Source of the DNA: JBBSEZ01 sp038239195
Lineage (GTDB): Bacteria; Planctomycetota; Planctomycetia; Gemmatales; Gemmataceae
Length of the DNA stretch: 15,764 nucleotides
Assembly: GCA_038239195.1 (NCBI GenBank)
Contig: JBBSEZ010000225.1
Span: forward strand, 1-15,764
Reading direction: 5' to 3'
Shown: in pieces, positions 8,156 to 14,162 of the stretch
Layout of the letters: every line of letters begins with the position of its first letter
Position numbering within the stretch: position 1 is the stretch's first letter
Position numbers and translations under genes: made by a program
Notes under the pieces: model-generated
Seen by the model: the letters and a program-made list of their open reading frames with translations, nothing else
Told to the model about the DNA's origin: nothing
Database searches by the model: none

Positions 8156-11018
8156 ACTCCTTCCCCTTCGGCGCCGGCAATGGCTTGCCATCCTTGTCGA
8201 TCGCCCCTGCCGCGACCAGCACCATCCGCGCCGGGTCGAGGTACTTCTTCGCCATCGCCTGCACGTCCTCCGGCGTGACCGCTCCCACCTCCTTGCGGAA
8301 GTCCGTCAGGTAGTTCAGCCCCAGTTTGTACCGCTCGATGCTGAGGAGCTGGCTGGCGATCCCCGAGTTGCTGCCGAACTGGAGCAACCGGCTGCCGAGG
8401 AGGTAGGTCTTCGCGTCGGCCACCTCGCGGGCCGTCGGCTTCTCGTCGCGGATGCGGTTCAGCTCCTCGAGGAACAGCCCCTTCACCTTGGCGAAGTTCT
8501 CCTTGTCGGTGCCCACGTAGCAGGTGAACGTCCCCGGCTCGATCCCGGCCGACGTCGTGATGGTGGCTGACACGGTGTACGCCAGCCCCTCGCGGTCGCG
8601 CAATCGGCTCGACAGGCGATCCGTGAAGCCGGGCCCCGTGCCGAGGACGTAGTCCATCACCAGGAGCTTGTAGTAGTCGGGGTTGTCGCGGCGCACGCCG
8701 ACGTGTCCCATGTAGAAGTGCAACTGCGACGCCTCGGGGAAGGGGAGGACGGTCTGCGCGAACTTCGCCGGCTTCTCCACCGCCGGCGTTTTCGGCCTTT
8801 CCAGAGGGGCCTTCTTCCAATCGACCGTCAGGAGCTTGACCTCCTCGAGGACCGTCTTGCTGTCGAAGTCGCCGACGATGGCGAGCGTGGCGTTGTTGGG
8901 GACGAAGACCTTCTTGTGAAAGGCGGCGCAGTCGGCGACGGTCAGCCCGGCCACGCTCTTGCGCGTGCCCTGCCCCGGCCGGCCGAAGGGGTGCTTCCCA
9001 TACACCGCCGCCCGATAGACCTGCCGGGCGCGCGCGTCGGGCTGCGTCTCGTTCTCGGCGATCTCGGCCAGCATGCGCGTGCGGTTGCGCTTGAAGGCGT
9101 CGTTGGGAAAGCTCGGCTGCGTCAGGCACTCCAGCAGCAATCCCAGGCCGAGCTTGCGGTCGGGCCCCAGCACGCGCACCGACCCGCTCGACGAGCTGAG
9201 CGACAGGGCCCCGCCGACGTTGTCGATCTGCTCGGCGATCGTTGCGCCGGTGCGCTTTTTCGTGCCCTCGTCCAGCAGCGACCCGGTCAGCGTGGCGACG
9301 CCCAGCTTGTCCTCGGGCTCGTAGAGGCTGACGTCGTTGAGGGCGACGTGGGCCTCGAAGATCGGCAGGCGCCGGTTCTCGAACAGCAGCAGCACCAGGC
9401 CGTTGGGCAGGACGTGGCGCTGGGTCTTGGCGAGGCTGAAGCCGGCGGGGGCGCCTTCCGCCCTCACCCCCAGCGGCGCTTCCCTCACCCCCCAGCCCCC
9501 TCTCCCAGAACGGGAGAGGGGGAGCAAGGCGGCGCTCCGGCTCCCCCCTCTCCCTCCTTGGGAGAGGGGGGTTGGGGGGGTGAGGGAATCGCCGCTGGGA
9601 GTAAGGGCCGCTGCCTTCCCCCTCGCCAGCGGCACCGACCACACCACGACGCGCCCCTCGGCCGGCAGATACTTCTTCGCCACGCGCTGCACGTCGGCGG
9701 GCGTGACGGCCAGGATGCGCGGCAGGTACTTCCTCGCGAAGTCGAGGTCGTTAGTCGTCACCGCGTCGGCCAGCGCATTGGCCAGGCCCATCGGCGTCTC
9801 GCGGCCAAAGATGTAGCTGGCGAGGGCCCCGTGCTTGGCTCGCTTCAACTCGGCCGCGGAGGCGGGCCCGTCGCGCAGCTTGGCCAGCTCCGCCAGCACG
9901 AGCTTCTCGGCGTTGGCACGGTCCTTTCCCGGCAGCAGCTCGACCTGCACGGCGAGCCAGCCGGGGTAGCGCCCCGCCACGTGGTCGGCCCCGGCGGCGC
10001 TGGCGATCTCGGCGCCCTCGACCAGCGACTTGTACAGCCGGCTCGTCTTGCCGCGGCTCAGCAGCGACTCCAGCACCTGGAGCGCGGGATAATCGGGATC
10101 GCTGCTCCGCACCGTGTTGAAGCCCATGAGCAAGCGCGGCACCGAGAACCGGGACGCCATCTCCAGCCGGGCCGGCCTCTTGCCCTCGACCTTGGCCAGC
10201 GGCTTGCGCGGGGGGAGCTTGCCCTTGGGGATGGGGCCGAACAGCCTCTTGATGGCGGCCAGCGCCTGGTCGGCGTCGAACGCGCCCACCATGATGAGCG
10301 AGGCGTTGTTGGGGTGATACCACTTGTCGTAGTGGGCCTTGATGACCTTCTCGGTGGCGTCGCGCACGTGTTTGGTCTCGCCGATGACCGGGTGGCCATA
10401 GGGCGTCAGCTTGCCGAACAGGAGAGGGAGGATTGCCTTGTATTCGAGGTCCCAGGGCGAGTCCTCGTTGCCCATCAACTCGTTGATGACGGCGCCCTTC
10501 TCCTTGTCGAACTCGTGGGCCTTGTCGATGCGCAGGTTGCGCATGCGGTCGGCCTCGATCTCCAGGGGGGGCAGCCAGCGGCCGGCGGGGAAGGTGAAGT
10601 GATAGGCGGTCAGGTCGGTGCTGGTGTAGGCGTTGTTCGACCCGCCGTTGCGGTAACAGATGCGGTCGATCTCGCCGGGCTTGAGCGTGGTGGTGCCCTT
10701 GAACATCAGGTGTTCGAGGTAGTGCGACAGGCCGGTCCACTCCTTGTCCTCGTCGGCGCTGCCGACCTTGTAGACGACCATCGTGGTGACGGCGGTGGAA
10801 TTGGGGATCGGCTTGAGGTAAACGCGCAGGCCGTTGGGCAGCGTCTCGGTGCGGATGCCCTCGTAGAGCGCGGTCGCCGTTTGCAGGGCGAGTTTGGTGT
10901 CGGCGTCCTTGGGCGCCTCCTCGGCGGCGGGCATCGGCAGGGGCGCAAAGAGGGCGACCACGAGCAGGACGTAGGGCGACAGCATCGCCGGGCGGCGGAA
11001 ATAGCGGAGCCAGGACAT
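8154..11018 (-). CDS. Secreted two-module M16 zinc peptidase (active plus inactive half)
   Basis: This 954-aa protein has a signal peptide: MSWLRYFRRP, hydrophobic SPYVLLVVALFAPLP, cleavage near AA/EE at about 31-34. The first M16 unit (about 55-465) carries the inverted zinc motif H99-Y-L-E102-H103 in GLSHYLEHLMFKGT and the distal glutamate E180 in EKGAVINE, so it should be a zinc-dependent metallopeptidase. The second unit (about 520-945) begins VLPNGLVLLLFENRRLPIFEAHVAL and keeps the fold, but has GSLLDEGT where HxxEH would be, so it is the inactive partner half forming the peptidase chamber. Typical tandem M16B proteins are of similar length. The linker, residues 471-519, is encoded by an inserted palindromic repeat. 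Start ATG at 11018 has GAGGAA 8 nt upstream. A second, decayed copy of its 5' end lies at 12012-12188. Substrate unknown. Confidence 0.93.
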   Translation of the reverse strand: MSWLRYFRRPAMLSPYVLLVVALFAPLPMPAAEEAPKDADTKLALQTATALYEGIRTETLPNGLRVYLKPIPNSTAVTTMVVYKVGSADEDKEWTGLSHYLEHLMFKGTTTLKPGEIDRICYRNGGSNNAYTSTDLTAYHFTFPAGRWLPPLEIEADRMRNLRIDKAHEFDKEKGAVINELMGNEDSPWDLEYKAILPLLFGKLTPYGHPVIGETKHVRDATEKVIKAHYDKWYHPNNASLIMVGAFDADQALAAIKRLFGPIPKGKLPPRKPLAKVEGKRPARLEMASRFSVPRLLMGFNTVRSSDPDYPALQVLESLLSRGKTSRLYKSLVEGAEIASAAGADHVAGRYPGWLAVQVELLPGKDRANAEKLVLAELAKLRDGPASAAELKRAKHGALASYIFGRETPMGLANALADAVTTNDLDFARKYLPRILAVTPADVQRVAKKYLPAEGRVVVWSVPLARGKAAALTPSGDSLTPPTPLSQGGRGGSRSAALLPLSRSGRGGWGVREAPLGVRAEGAPAGFSLAKTQRHVLPNGLVLLLFENRRLPIFEAHVALNDVSLYEPEDKLGVATLTGSLLDEGTKKRTGATIAEQIDNVGGALSLSSSSGSVRVLGPDRKLGLGLLLECLTQPSFPNDAFKRNRTRMLAEIAENETQPDARARQVYRAAVYGKHPFGRPGQGTRKSVAGLTVADCAAFHKKVFVPNNATLAIVGDFDSKTVLEEVKLLTVDWKKAPLERPKTPAVEKPAKFAQTVLPFPEASQLHFYMGHVGVRRDNPDYYKLLVMDYVLGTGPGFTDRLSSRLRDREGLAYTVSATITTSAGIEPGTFTCYVGTDKENFAKVKGLFLEELNRIRDEKPTAREVADAKTYLLGSRLLQFGSNSGIASQLLSIERYKLGLNYLTDFRKEVGAVTPEDVQAMAKKYLDPARMVLVAAGAIDKDGKPLPAPKGKE
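9461..9607. repeat. 147-nt double-hairpin palindromic repeat inserted in frame in the M16 gene
   Basis: The outer arms (9461-9506 and 9560-9607) are near-perfect inverted copies. Both contain TCACCCCC (or its close variant), an AGCGGCG core and a CCCTCTCCC end. Inside, two smaller perfect hairpins sit head to head: CCCCCTCTCCC (9496-9506) with GGGAGAGGGGG (9512-9522), and CCCCCCTCTCCC (9543-9554) with GGGAGAGGGGGG (9560-9571). This two-hairpin design resembles REPIN-type elements. At 147 nt (49 codons) it keeps the peptidase frame open and encodes a Pro/Ser/Gly/Arg-rich linker (residues about 471-519). GCCTTCC occurs near both sides (9453-9459, 9613-9619), but too loosely placed to be called a target duplication. 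Confidence 0.85.
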
Positions 11019-11110
11019 GGGGCAGTTCCTCGCCGGTAGGGGCGTCCGTGTGGGGGCGAGCGGTTCGCCCCTCCTCTGTTCTTGTAGCAGCCGGCGCGGC
11101 GGCTGACCAC
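10934..11110. repeat. Copy A of a 177-bp duplication (M16 5' end and leader)
   Basis: This segment holds the signal-peptide codons, ribosome site and leader of the M16 gene. It recurs at 12012-12188 in the same orientation, without gaps and with five differences by my count. The leader includes a perfect hairpin, GGGGCGA (11053-11059) with TCGCCCC (11065-11071). Confidence 0.92.
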
Positions 11111-11364
11111 GCCAGGTCGGGCGACGGGTGGGCTTGACTCGCTCCGCGACGGGGTCATCGCCTACGGTTGTTGCCTCCGTGCGCGGTACTGCCGGTCGGG
11201 TTGCAGGCGTTTACGCGGGCAATGGCGGCGCGGAGGATTCGCGCTCGGGGCGGGAGCCCCGAACAATCCGAGGAGTTGCCGACCTTGCCGTGTGGTTGCC
11301 GAGACGCGGGCCGGGCGGATAGAATCCCCCAAGTCCGATCATCGTCGCCCCTGGGGCCCTACCG
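11019..11364. other. Intergenic region between the divergent M16 and vapB-like genes
   Basis: This 346-nt stretch has no convincing gene. It contains the duplicated M16 leader up to 11110, a perfect hairpin TCGGGGC/GCCCCGA (11245-11251 and 11256-11262), and a possible promoter toward the antitoxin gene. The rest shows nothing I can name. Confidence 0.6.
11296..11325 (+). promoter_or_regulatory. Possible sigma70 promoter of the VapBC-type module
   Basis: TTGCCG (11296-11301, 4/6 to the -35 consensus), an 18-nt spacer and TAGAAT (11320-11325, 5/6 to the -10 consensus) end 39 nt before the antitoxin ATG. The match is moderate. Confidence 0.4.
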
Positions 11365-11577
11365 ATGGCACCGGCCCACCGGATCGAAGCCGTCCTGTTG
11401 GAGGACGGGAAACTGTCGCTCGACCACCTCCCGTTCCGTGCCGGCCAGGCGGTCGAGGTGATCGTCCTCCCAATCGCCCGTCCGACGCCCACAGGCCACT
11501 CGCTGCGGGGCACGGTCCTGCGGTACGATCAGCCGACCGCTCCGGTGGCCGAGGCCGACTGGAGTGTGCTGCGGTGA
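11365..11577 (+). CDS. VapB-type antitoxin
   Basis: This 70-aa protein reads IEAVLLEDGKLSLDHLPFRAGQAVEVIVLP, then HSLRGTVLRYDQPTAPVAEADWSVL. This layout, an N-terminal beta-rich 'L.LEDG.L.L..LPF..G..VEVI.LP' part and a C-terminal 'LRGT...Y..PT.PVA..DW' tail, is typical of small antitoxins paired with PIN-domain toxins in cyanobacteria and planctomycetes. The N-terminal part should bind DNA as a dimer and the tail should wrap the toxin. Start ATG at 11365 has only a weak ribosome site. Its stop overlaps the toxin start as GTGA (11574-11577), the usual coupled arrangement. Because the partner toxin carries an in-frame stop, this antitoxin may be an orphan now. The family name rests on motif recognition, not a search. 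Confidence 0.8.
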   Translation: MAPAHRIEAVLLEDGKLSLDHLPFRAGQAVEVIVLPIARPTPTGHSLRGTVLRYDQPTAPVAEADWSVLR

Positions 11578-11963
11578 TCATCTTGGACACTCACGTGTGG
11601 GCCTGGTGGGTAGACGGCGGGGCCCAACTCTCGCCGGACTACCTGTCCCTGATCCAGGCTGAGGCAGGAAACGGGTTGGGAGTGTGCGCGATTTCTTGCT
11701 GGGAGGTGGCCTAACTGGTCGAATTGGGCCGGCTCCAGTTGGCAATACCGGTGGACCAGTGGCTGGCCCAGGCCCTCCAGCCGCCGGCCCAGTTGCTGCC
11801 GCTCAGCCCAGAAGTGGCGGTCGGCTCGACCCAACTGCCGGGCAGTTTCCACAAAGACCCGGCGGACCAGCTCATCGTCGCGACGGCCCGGCACTACGAC
11901 TGCTCGCTGGTCACCCTCGATCGGCTGATTCGGGCGTACCCGCACGTCCGGTTGGCCCCGTGA
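11574..11963 (+). pseudogene. VapC-type PIN-domain toxin with an in-frame stop codon
   Basis: The frame starts with GTG at 11574 and encodes MIILDTHVWAWWVDG (D5, first PIN acid) up to ISCWEVA (E44). TAA (11712-11714) stands where a lysine is usual in 'CWEVAKLVELGRL'. Reading continues in the same frame as LVELGRLQLAIPVDQWLAQA and ends with FHKDPADQLIVATARHYDCSLVTLDRLI, which holds the remaining PIN acids, then TGA at 11961. Full length would be 129 codons plus stop, normal for VapC RNases. One base change (AAA to TAA) explains it, so the toxin is probably inactivated. An internal restart would give only the C-terminal part, lacking D5. Readthrough or a sequencing error cannot be excluded. Confidence 0.85.
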
Positions 11964-12011
11964 GCGGAACTGCCTCCGAGCTCGGGGGCGTCCTTGGGCT
12001 CGGCCTCGGCG

Positions 12012-12096
12012 TCGGCAGGGGCGCAAAGAGGGCGGCCACGAGCAGGACGTAGGGCGACAGCATCGCCGGGCGGCGGAAATAGCGGAGCCAGGACAT
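12012..12096 (-). pseudogene. 5' remnant of a second M16-peptidase-like gene (signal peptide only)
   Basis: From ATG at 12096 the minus strand encodes MSWLRYFRRPAMLSPYVLLV then AALFAPLP, the same signal peptide as the M16 peptidase at 8154-11018 with one V-to-A change. Beyond about residue 28 the frames diverge: the current frame becomes PTPRPSPRTP, whereas a one-base shift gives an acidic ADAEAEPKDAPEL resembling the genuine protein's AAEEAPKDAD. No M16 domain follows, because the vapC-like gene begins within about 130 nt. It still has the duplicated ribosome site and leader, so a short peptide could be made. Confidence 0.75.
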
Positions 12097-12188
12097 GGGG
12101 CAGTTCCTCGCCGGTAGGGACGTCCGTGTAAGGGCAAGCGGTTCGCCCCTCCTCTGTTCTTGTAGCAGCCGGCGCGGCGGCTGACCAC
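12012..12188. repeat. Copy B of the 177-bp duplication
   Basis: Matches 10934-11110 at a constant offset of 1078 nt, with five substitutions by my count. Weaker similarity continues to about 11987, where a shared GCGTCCTTGGGC lies beyond an indel. The copy abuts the end of the VapC-type gene on one side and the hairpin-repeat region on the other. Confidence 0.92.
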
Positions 12189-12273
12189 CGGACGTCGTGG
12201 GACAGGCTGCCCGGCGTCGCGCTTCGACGGGCGGCGCGACGGGGCCCCGGCCCACGTTCCGGGCGAGGCCCCG

Positions 12274-12519
12274 CCGTTAGACGCCGTGCGGTGACGGCTC
12301 GGAGGGGCCCCGCGCCACCGTTCACCGCCGTGCGTGACGGCTGGGCTGGCGTGGGGCAGGCCGGAGGCCTGCCCAGTTGAAAAGGCAGGCCAGAGGCCCG
12401 CCCCACGAGGGGCGCCTCCTCGCGTCACCCCAAGGGCGGCGCCCCCGTTAACCGCCGTGGGCTGACGGCTCGGGGCGGGCCACCGCGCCACCGTTAACCG
12501 CCGTGCGTTGACGGGTCGG
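12274..12519. repeat. Four copies of a 29-nt imperfect palindromic repeat
   Basis: Copies lie at 12274-12302, 12318-12345, 12445-12473 and 12491-12519. They share CCGTTAACCGCCGTGCG followed by TGACGG and a G-rich tail, with small differences. CCGTTAAC can pair with GTTGACGG (one G-T), so each copy can fold. Spacing is irregular (15, 99 and 17 nt), unlike CRISPR. The last copy supplies the stop codon of the minus-strand gene at 12494-12703. Confidence 0.8.
12351..12406. repeat. 56-nt hairpin element
   Basis: The arms 12351-12373 and 12384-12406 are inverted copies with four mismatches. They begin GTGGGGCAGGCC and end GGCCCGCCCCAC around an A-rich 10-nt loop. A related half-copy (GTGGGGCAGGCCTCCGACC) occurs at 12976, so this is a dispersed element sitting between palindromic repeats 2 and 3. 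Confidence 0.75.
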
Positions 12520-12703
12520 CGGGCAGCCCGATGGCGTAGGACAGCACCAGTTTGGCCGCCGCGAGGTCGCCCTCCAGCGCCAGCGCGACGAGGCGGTCGG
12601 CGATGGCCGCCACGTCGTCCTCTGTCGTCCTGCGGAGGATCGCCACGCACAGGGCCGCGACGCGGCGGGCGAACGAGTTGCCCGGGCCGCCGGGGTTGCC
12701 CAT
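12494..12703 (-). CDS. Small DUF5681-like planctomycete protein, probably frameshifted at its 5' end
   Basis: This 69-aa frame reads MGNPGGPGNSFARRVAALCV then AILRRTTEDDVAAIADRLVA and AKLVLSYAIGLPADP. 'GNPGGPGN.FARRVAAL' and 'DLAAAKLVLSY.IGLP' are hallmarks I recognise from a small conserved planctomycete protein group (DUF5681-like), function unknown. The ATG at 12703 lacks a ribosome site. About 70 nt upstream, ATG at 12776 has GAGG 8 nt before it and opens MTPFTPADSPRPVTERSRLS in a different frame that would join this one near 12705 through a one-base shift; the true gene may be 12494-12776 with a frameshift. The last residues (STHGG) and the stop come from a palindromic repeat, so the natural C-terminus may be lost. 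Confidence 0.6.
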   Translation of the reverse strand: MGNPGGPGNSFARRVAALCVAILRRTTEDDVAAIADRLVALALEGDLAAAKLVLSYAIGLPADPSTHGG

Positions 12704-12975
12704 CGTGAAGCGCCGGCGACAGCCGCGACCGTTCGGTGACGGGGCGGGGAGAGTCGGCGGGGGTGAAGGGGGTCATGGGGGTAGCCTCGATGAGGGACAA
12801 GAAGGGGCGCCCAAAGGGGACGATCCCCACCATCGAGCAGACTACCCGCCTCGCGTACGTCGTGGGGAGAGCAGGTTGAGCGACAAGCTCACCGCAACGA
12901 CGCAAAGAGCGCCAGGGAGGACGGTAGGGCGCAGTCTTCCTCGTTGGCGGCTTCCTGTGCGTCTCGTGGAGAGGC

Positions 12976-13061
12976 GTGGGGCAGGCCTCCGACCTGCAAG
13001 GGCCCTTGCCGTTCGCGAACGGATCGTTCCAAGAAAGAGAAGTCCGCGATGGCAAGGGCCC
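12976..13061. repeat. Palindrome cluster
   Basis: It begins with a half-copy of the 12351 element (GTGGGGCAGGCC). Two perfect 14-bp palindromes follow, GCAAGGGCCCTTGC (12996-13009) and CCGTTCGCGAACGG (13009-13022). GGGCCCTTGCC (13000-13010) also matches GGCAAGGGCCC (13051-13061) inverted. Confidence 0.6.
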
Positions 13062-13239
13062 TGGGCGTTCGGGGCGTGCCGTGGGCAGGTTGTAGGGTGG
13101 CCCTGCCGCCGGGCGACGCGGCCGGCGTGTCGTGAGGAAAGCGGTTGCGGCAGCGGTTGGCGCTGGTTAGCATGGGGTGGAGCGGCAGATTGAAAGCGCC
13201 CCGCGCGGAAGCGCCTCACCGGCGGGCAAGGGTAACCAG

Positions 13240-13316
13240 AACCTCTGCTGCGTAGTCCGCCAAGCACGTTCTGAGCAAGGACATGGTTCCTCTGCGCGGA
13301 CCACGCAGCAGAGGTT
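13240..13316. repeat. Long hairpin with 21-bp arms beside the IS3 remnant
   Basis: Arms 13240-13260 and 13296-13316 are inverted copies with one mismatch, sharing AACCTCTGCTGCG. The 35-nt loop holds CCTCTGC (13289-13295), which can instead pair with GCAGAGG (13308-13314), so two exclusive folds are possible. It ends about 10 nt before the IS-like left end and may be part of it, a small non-autonomous element, or a structured RNA. Confidence 0.65.
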
Positions 13317-13383
13317 CCTGGAGAGGGCCCCCGAAAACTGAGCCCCTGATAAGCTGCTCGGGTGGCCCGGGAAAGGGGGAACG

Positions 13384-13665
13384 ATGGCAGGCAAGCGGAA
13401 GACACACACCGCGGCGTTCAAGGCCCAGGTCGCCCTCGCGGCGCACAAGGGGGACAAGACCGTCAACGACCTGGCCGGCCACTTCGGCGTCCATCCTACC
13501 CTGATCCACGCCTGGAAAAAGCAACTCGCCGGCGGGGCCCCGGACGTCTTCGCCTCGGGCGCCAAGGCCGACGCCGAGACGCGCCAGGCCGAGTTGTTCG
13601 AGCAGATCGGCCGCCTCGAGATGGAACTGGAGTGGCTCAAAAAAAAGTTGCCCTCTGACGGCTGA
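13384..13665 (+). CDS. IS3-family transposase OrfA (HTH protein)
   Basis: This 93-aa protein is a complete OrfA. The N-terminus KRKTHTAAFKAQVALAAHKG and NDLAGHFGVHPTLIHAWKKQ (about 28-47) form the helix-turn-helix that binds the terminal repeats. The C-terminal ETRQAELFEQIGRLEMELEW then LKKK is the leucine-zipper-like coiled coil joining OrfA subunits. Start ATG at 13384 has AGGGGGA just upstream. An A8 run at 13639-13646 includes the A-AAA-AAG slip heptamer known from IS3 elements, but the -1 frame stops after three codons and the orfB residue lies in the +1 frame. With orfB truncated, transposition from this copy alone is not possible; OrfA alone could act as a repressor. Confidence 0.9.
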   Translation: MAGKRKTHTAAFKAQVALAAHKGDKTVNDLAGHFGVHPTLIHAWKKQLAGGAPDVFASGAKADAETRQAELFEQIGRLEMELEWLKKKLPSDG

Positions 13666-13699
13666 GGGCTTGCGCCGGCTGATCGAGGCCGGCCACCCG
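13655..13699 (+). pseudogene. Truncated 5' end of IS3 orfB
   Basis: In the +1 frame relative to orfA the sequence reads LTAEGLRRLIEAGHP, matching the usual OrfB opening 'LR.LIE..HP.LS'. Family similarity then ends; the following residues (HHPAPCHKLRGG) are unrelated. No catalytic residues remain. The cut at about 13700 marks the junction with the antitoxin locus. Confidence 0.65.
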
Positions 13700-13740
13700 C
13701 ACCACCCAGCGCCGTGCCACAAGCTGCGAGGAGGCGATTC

Positions 13741-13959
13741 ATGATCCAGACAGTTGAGGCAGTGGTCGATGCGCAGGGCCGCGTCCGGCTTCTGGGCCCG
13801 GTGCAGGTTCACGGGCTTCGTCGCGCCCTGGTAACGGTCTTGGATGAACCGGCCGAGGTGCCGGGCGAGGCCGCCCTGCTCGCGCAAGTGGCCTTGGCCG
13901 CGGATTGGGAGCGGCCAGAGGAGGACGCGGCGTGGTCGCACCTACAGCCGAGCAAGTAG
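13741..13959 (+). CDS. Antitoxin-like protein of a MazF/PemK-type toxin-antitoxin pair
   Basis: This 72-aa protein reads MIQTVEAVVDAQGRVRLLGP then VQVHGLRRALVTVLDE, with a tail ALAADWERPEEDAAWSHLQ. The short beta-rich N-terminus and acidic 'DW.RPEED.AWSHLQ' tail are typical of small planctomycete and cyanobacterial antitoxins. Start ATG at 13741 has GAGGAGG 7 nt upstream. It overlaps by 28 nt a frame beginning VVAPTAEQVVLVPFPFSDLS, the N-terminus of a PemK/MazF-like toxin. It directly follows the cut IS3 copy, whose insertion or deletion may have removed its own promoter, so expression is uncertain. Calling it an antitoxin rests on its shape and on the neighbour. Confidence 0.75.
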   Translation: MIQTVEAVVDAQGRVRLLGPVQVHGLRRALVTVLDEPAEVPGEAALLAQVALAADWERPEEDAAWSHLQPSK

Positions 13960-14045
13960 TCCTCGTTCCATTCCCGTTCTCGGACCTGTCGCAATCCAAG
14001 GTGCGGCCCGCCGTCTGCCTGGCCGAGACCTGCCCATGCCGGTGA
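13932..14045 (+). pseudogene. Truncated PemK/MazF-like toxin
   Basis: From GTG at 13932 the frame encodes VVAPTAEQVVLVPFPFSDLS then QSKVRPAVCLAETCPCR and stops at 14043-14045. 'G(D/E)VVLVPFPFSDLS.SK.RPAVVLA' is the N-terminal strand of PemK/MazF-type endoribonucleases; the remaining two-thirds are absent. Downstream, another frame (about 14042-14167) reads FPSVGSTAITQGVADELLEAARRLVER, which could be a displaced C-terminal helix of this or another toxin, but I cannot confirm that. The toxin is almost certainly dead. Too short for routine gene calling. Confidence 0.7.
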
Positions 14046-14162
14046 GGGCATTTCCTTCCGTGGGGAGTACTGCCATCACCCAAGGTGTTGCGGACGAGCT
14101 GCTGGAAGCGGCAAGGCGACTGGTCGAACGAAACCGTGGCCGTGCGGCGGGAGAAAACAGCC

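Larger units (their letters stand above)
11964..12493. other. Repeat-filled stretch without an intact gene
   Basis: This 530-nt stretch holds the truncated M16 5' copy, four copies of a 29-nt palindromic repeat and a 56-nt hairpin element. Open frames crossing it are arginine/proline-rich and match no family I recognise. Confidence 0.6.
12777..13325. other. Non-coding, palindrome-rich region before the IS3 remnant
   Basis: About 550 nt without a recognisable gene. It holds a cluster of palindromes at 12976-13061 and a 21-bp inverted repeat at 13240-13316. Open frames across it on both strands look like arginine/proline-rich shadow translations. Confidence 0.55.
13326..13699 (+). mobile_element. 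IS3-family insertion sequence remnant
   Basis: The left part of an IS3-family element is present: a probable end near 13326 (GGCCCCCGAAAACTGAGC), an intact orfA at 13384-13665 and the first codons of orfB to 13699. The rest of orfB, with its DDE catalytic core, and the right end are missing. The sequence switches abruptly to the promoter-proximal part of an antitoxin gene. The left boundary is approximate. Confidence 0.75.

Noticed and set aside
9453..9619. GCCTTCC on both sides of the palindromic repeat as a target-site duplication
   Set aside because: The copies do not abut the element ends (1 and 5 nt away), and such a 7-mer is likely by chance in this composition.
8703..11039. 778-codon plus-strand open frame
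   Set aside because: Shadow of the M16 peptidase gene; no recognisable domain.
12274..12519. CRISPR array
   Set aside because: The repeats are only four, palindromic, variable and unevenly spaced (15, 99 and 17 nt), and no cas gene is present.
13639..13647. Programmed -1 frameshift joining IS3 orfA to orfB
   Set aside because: The A-AAA-AAG slip site is present, but the -1 frame ends after three codons and the orfB residue is in the +1 frame, so no fused product can be made from this copy as written.
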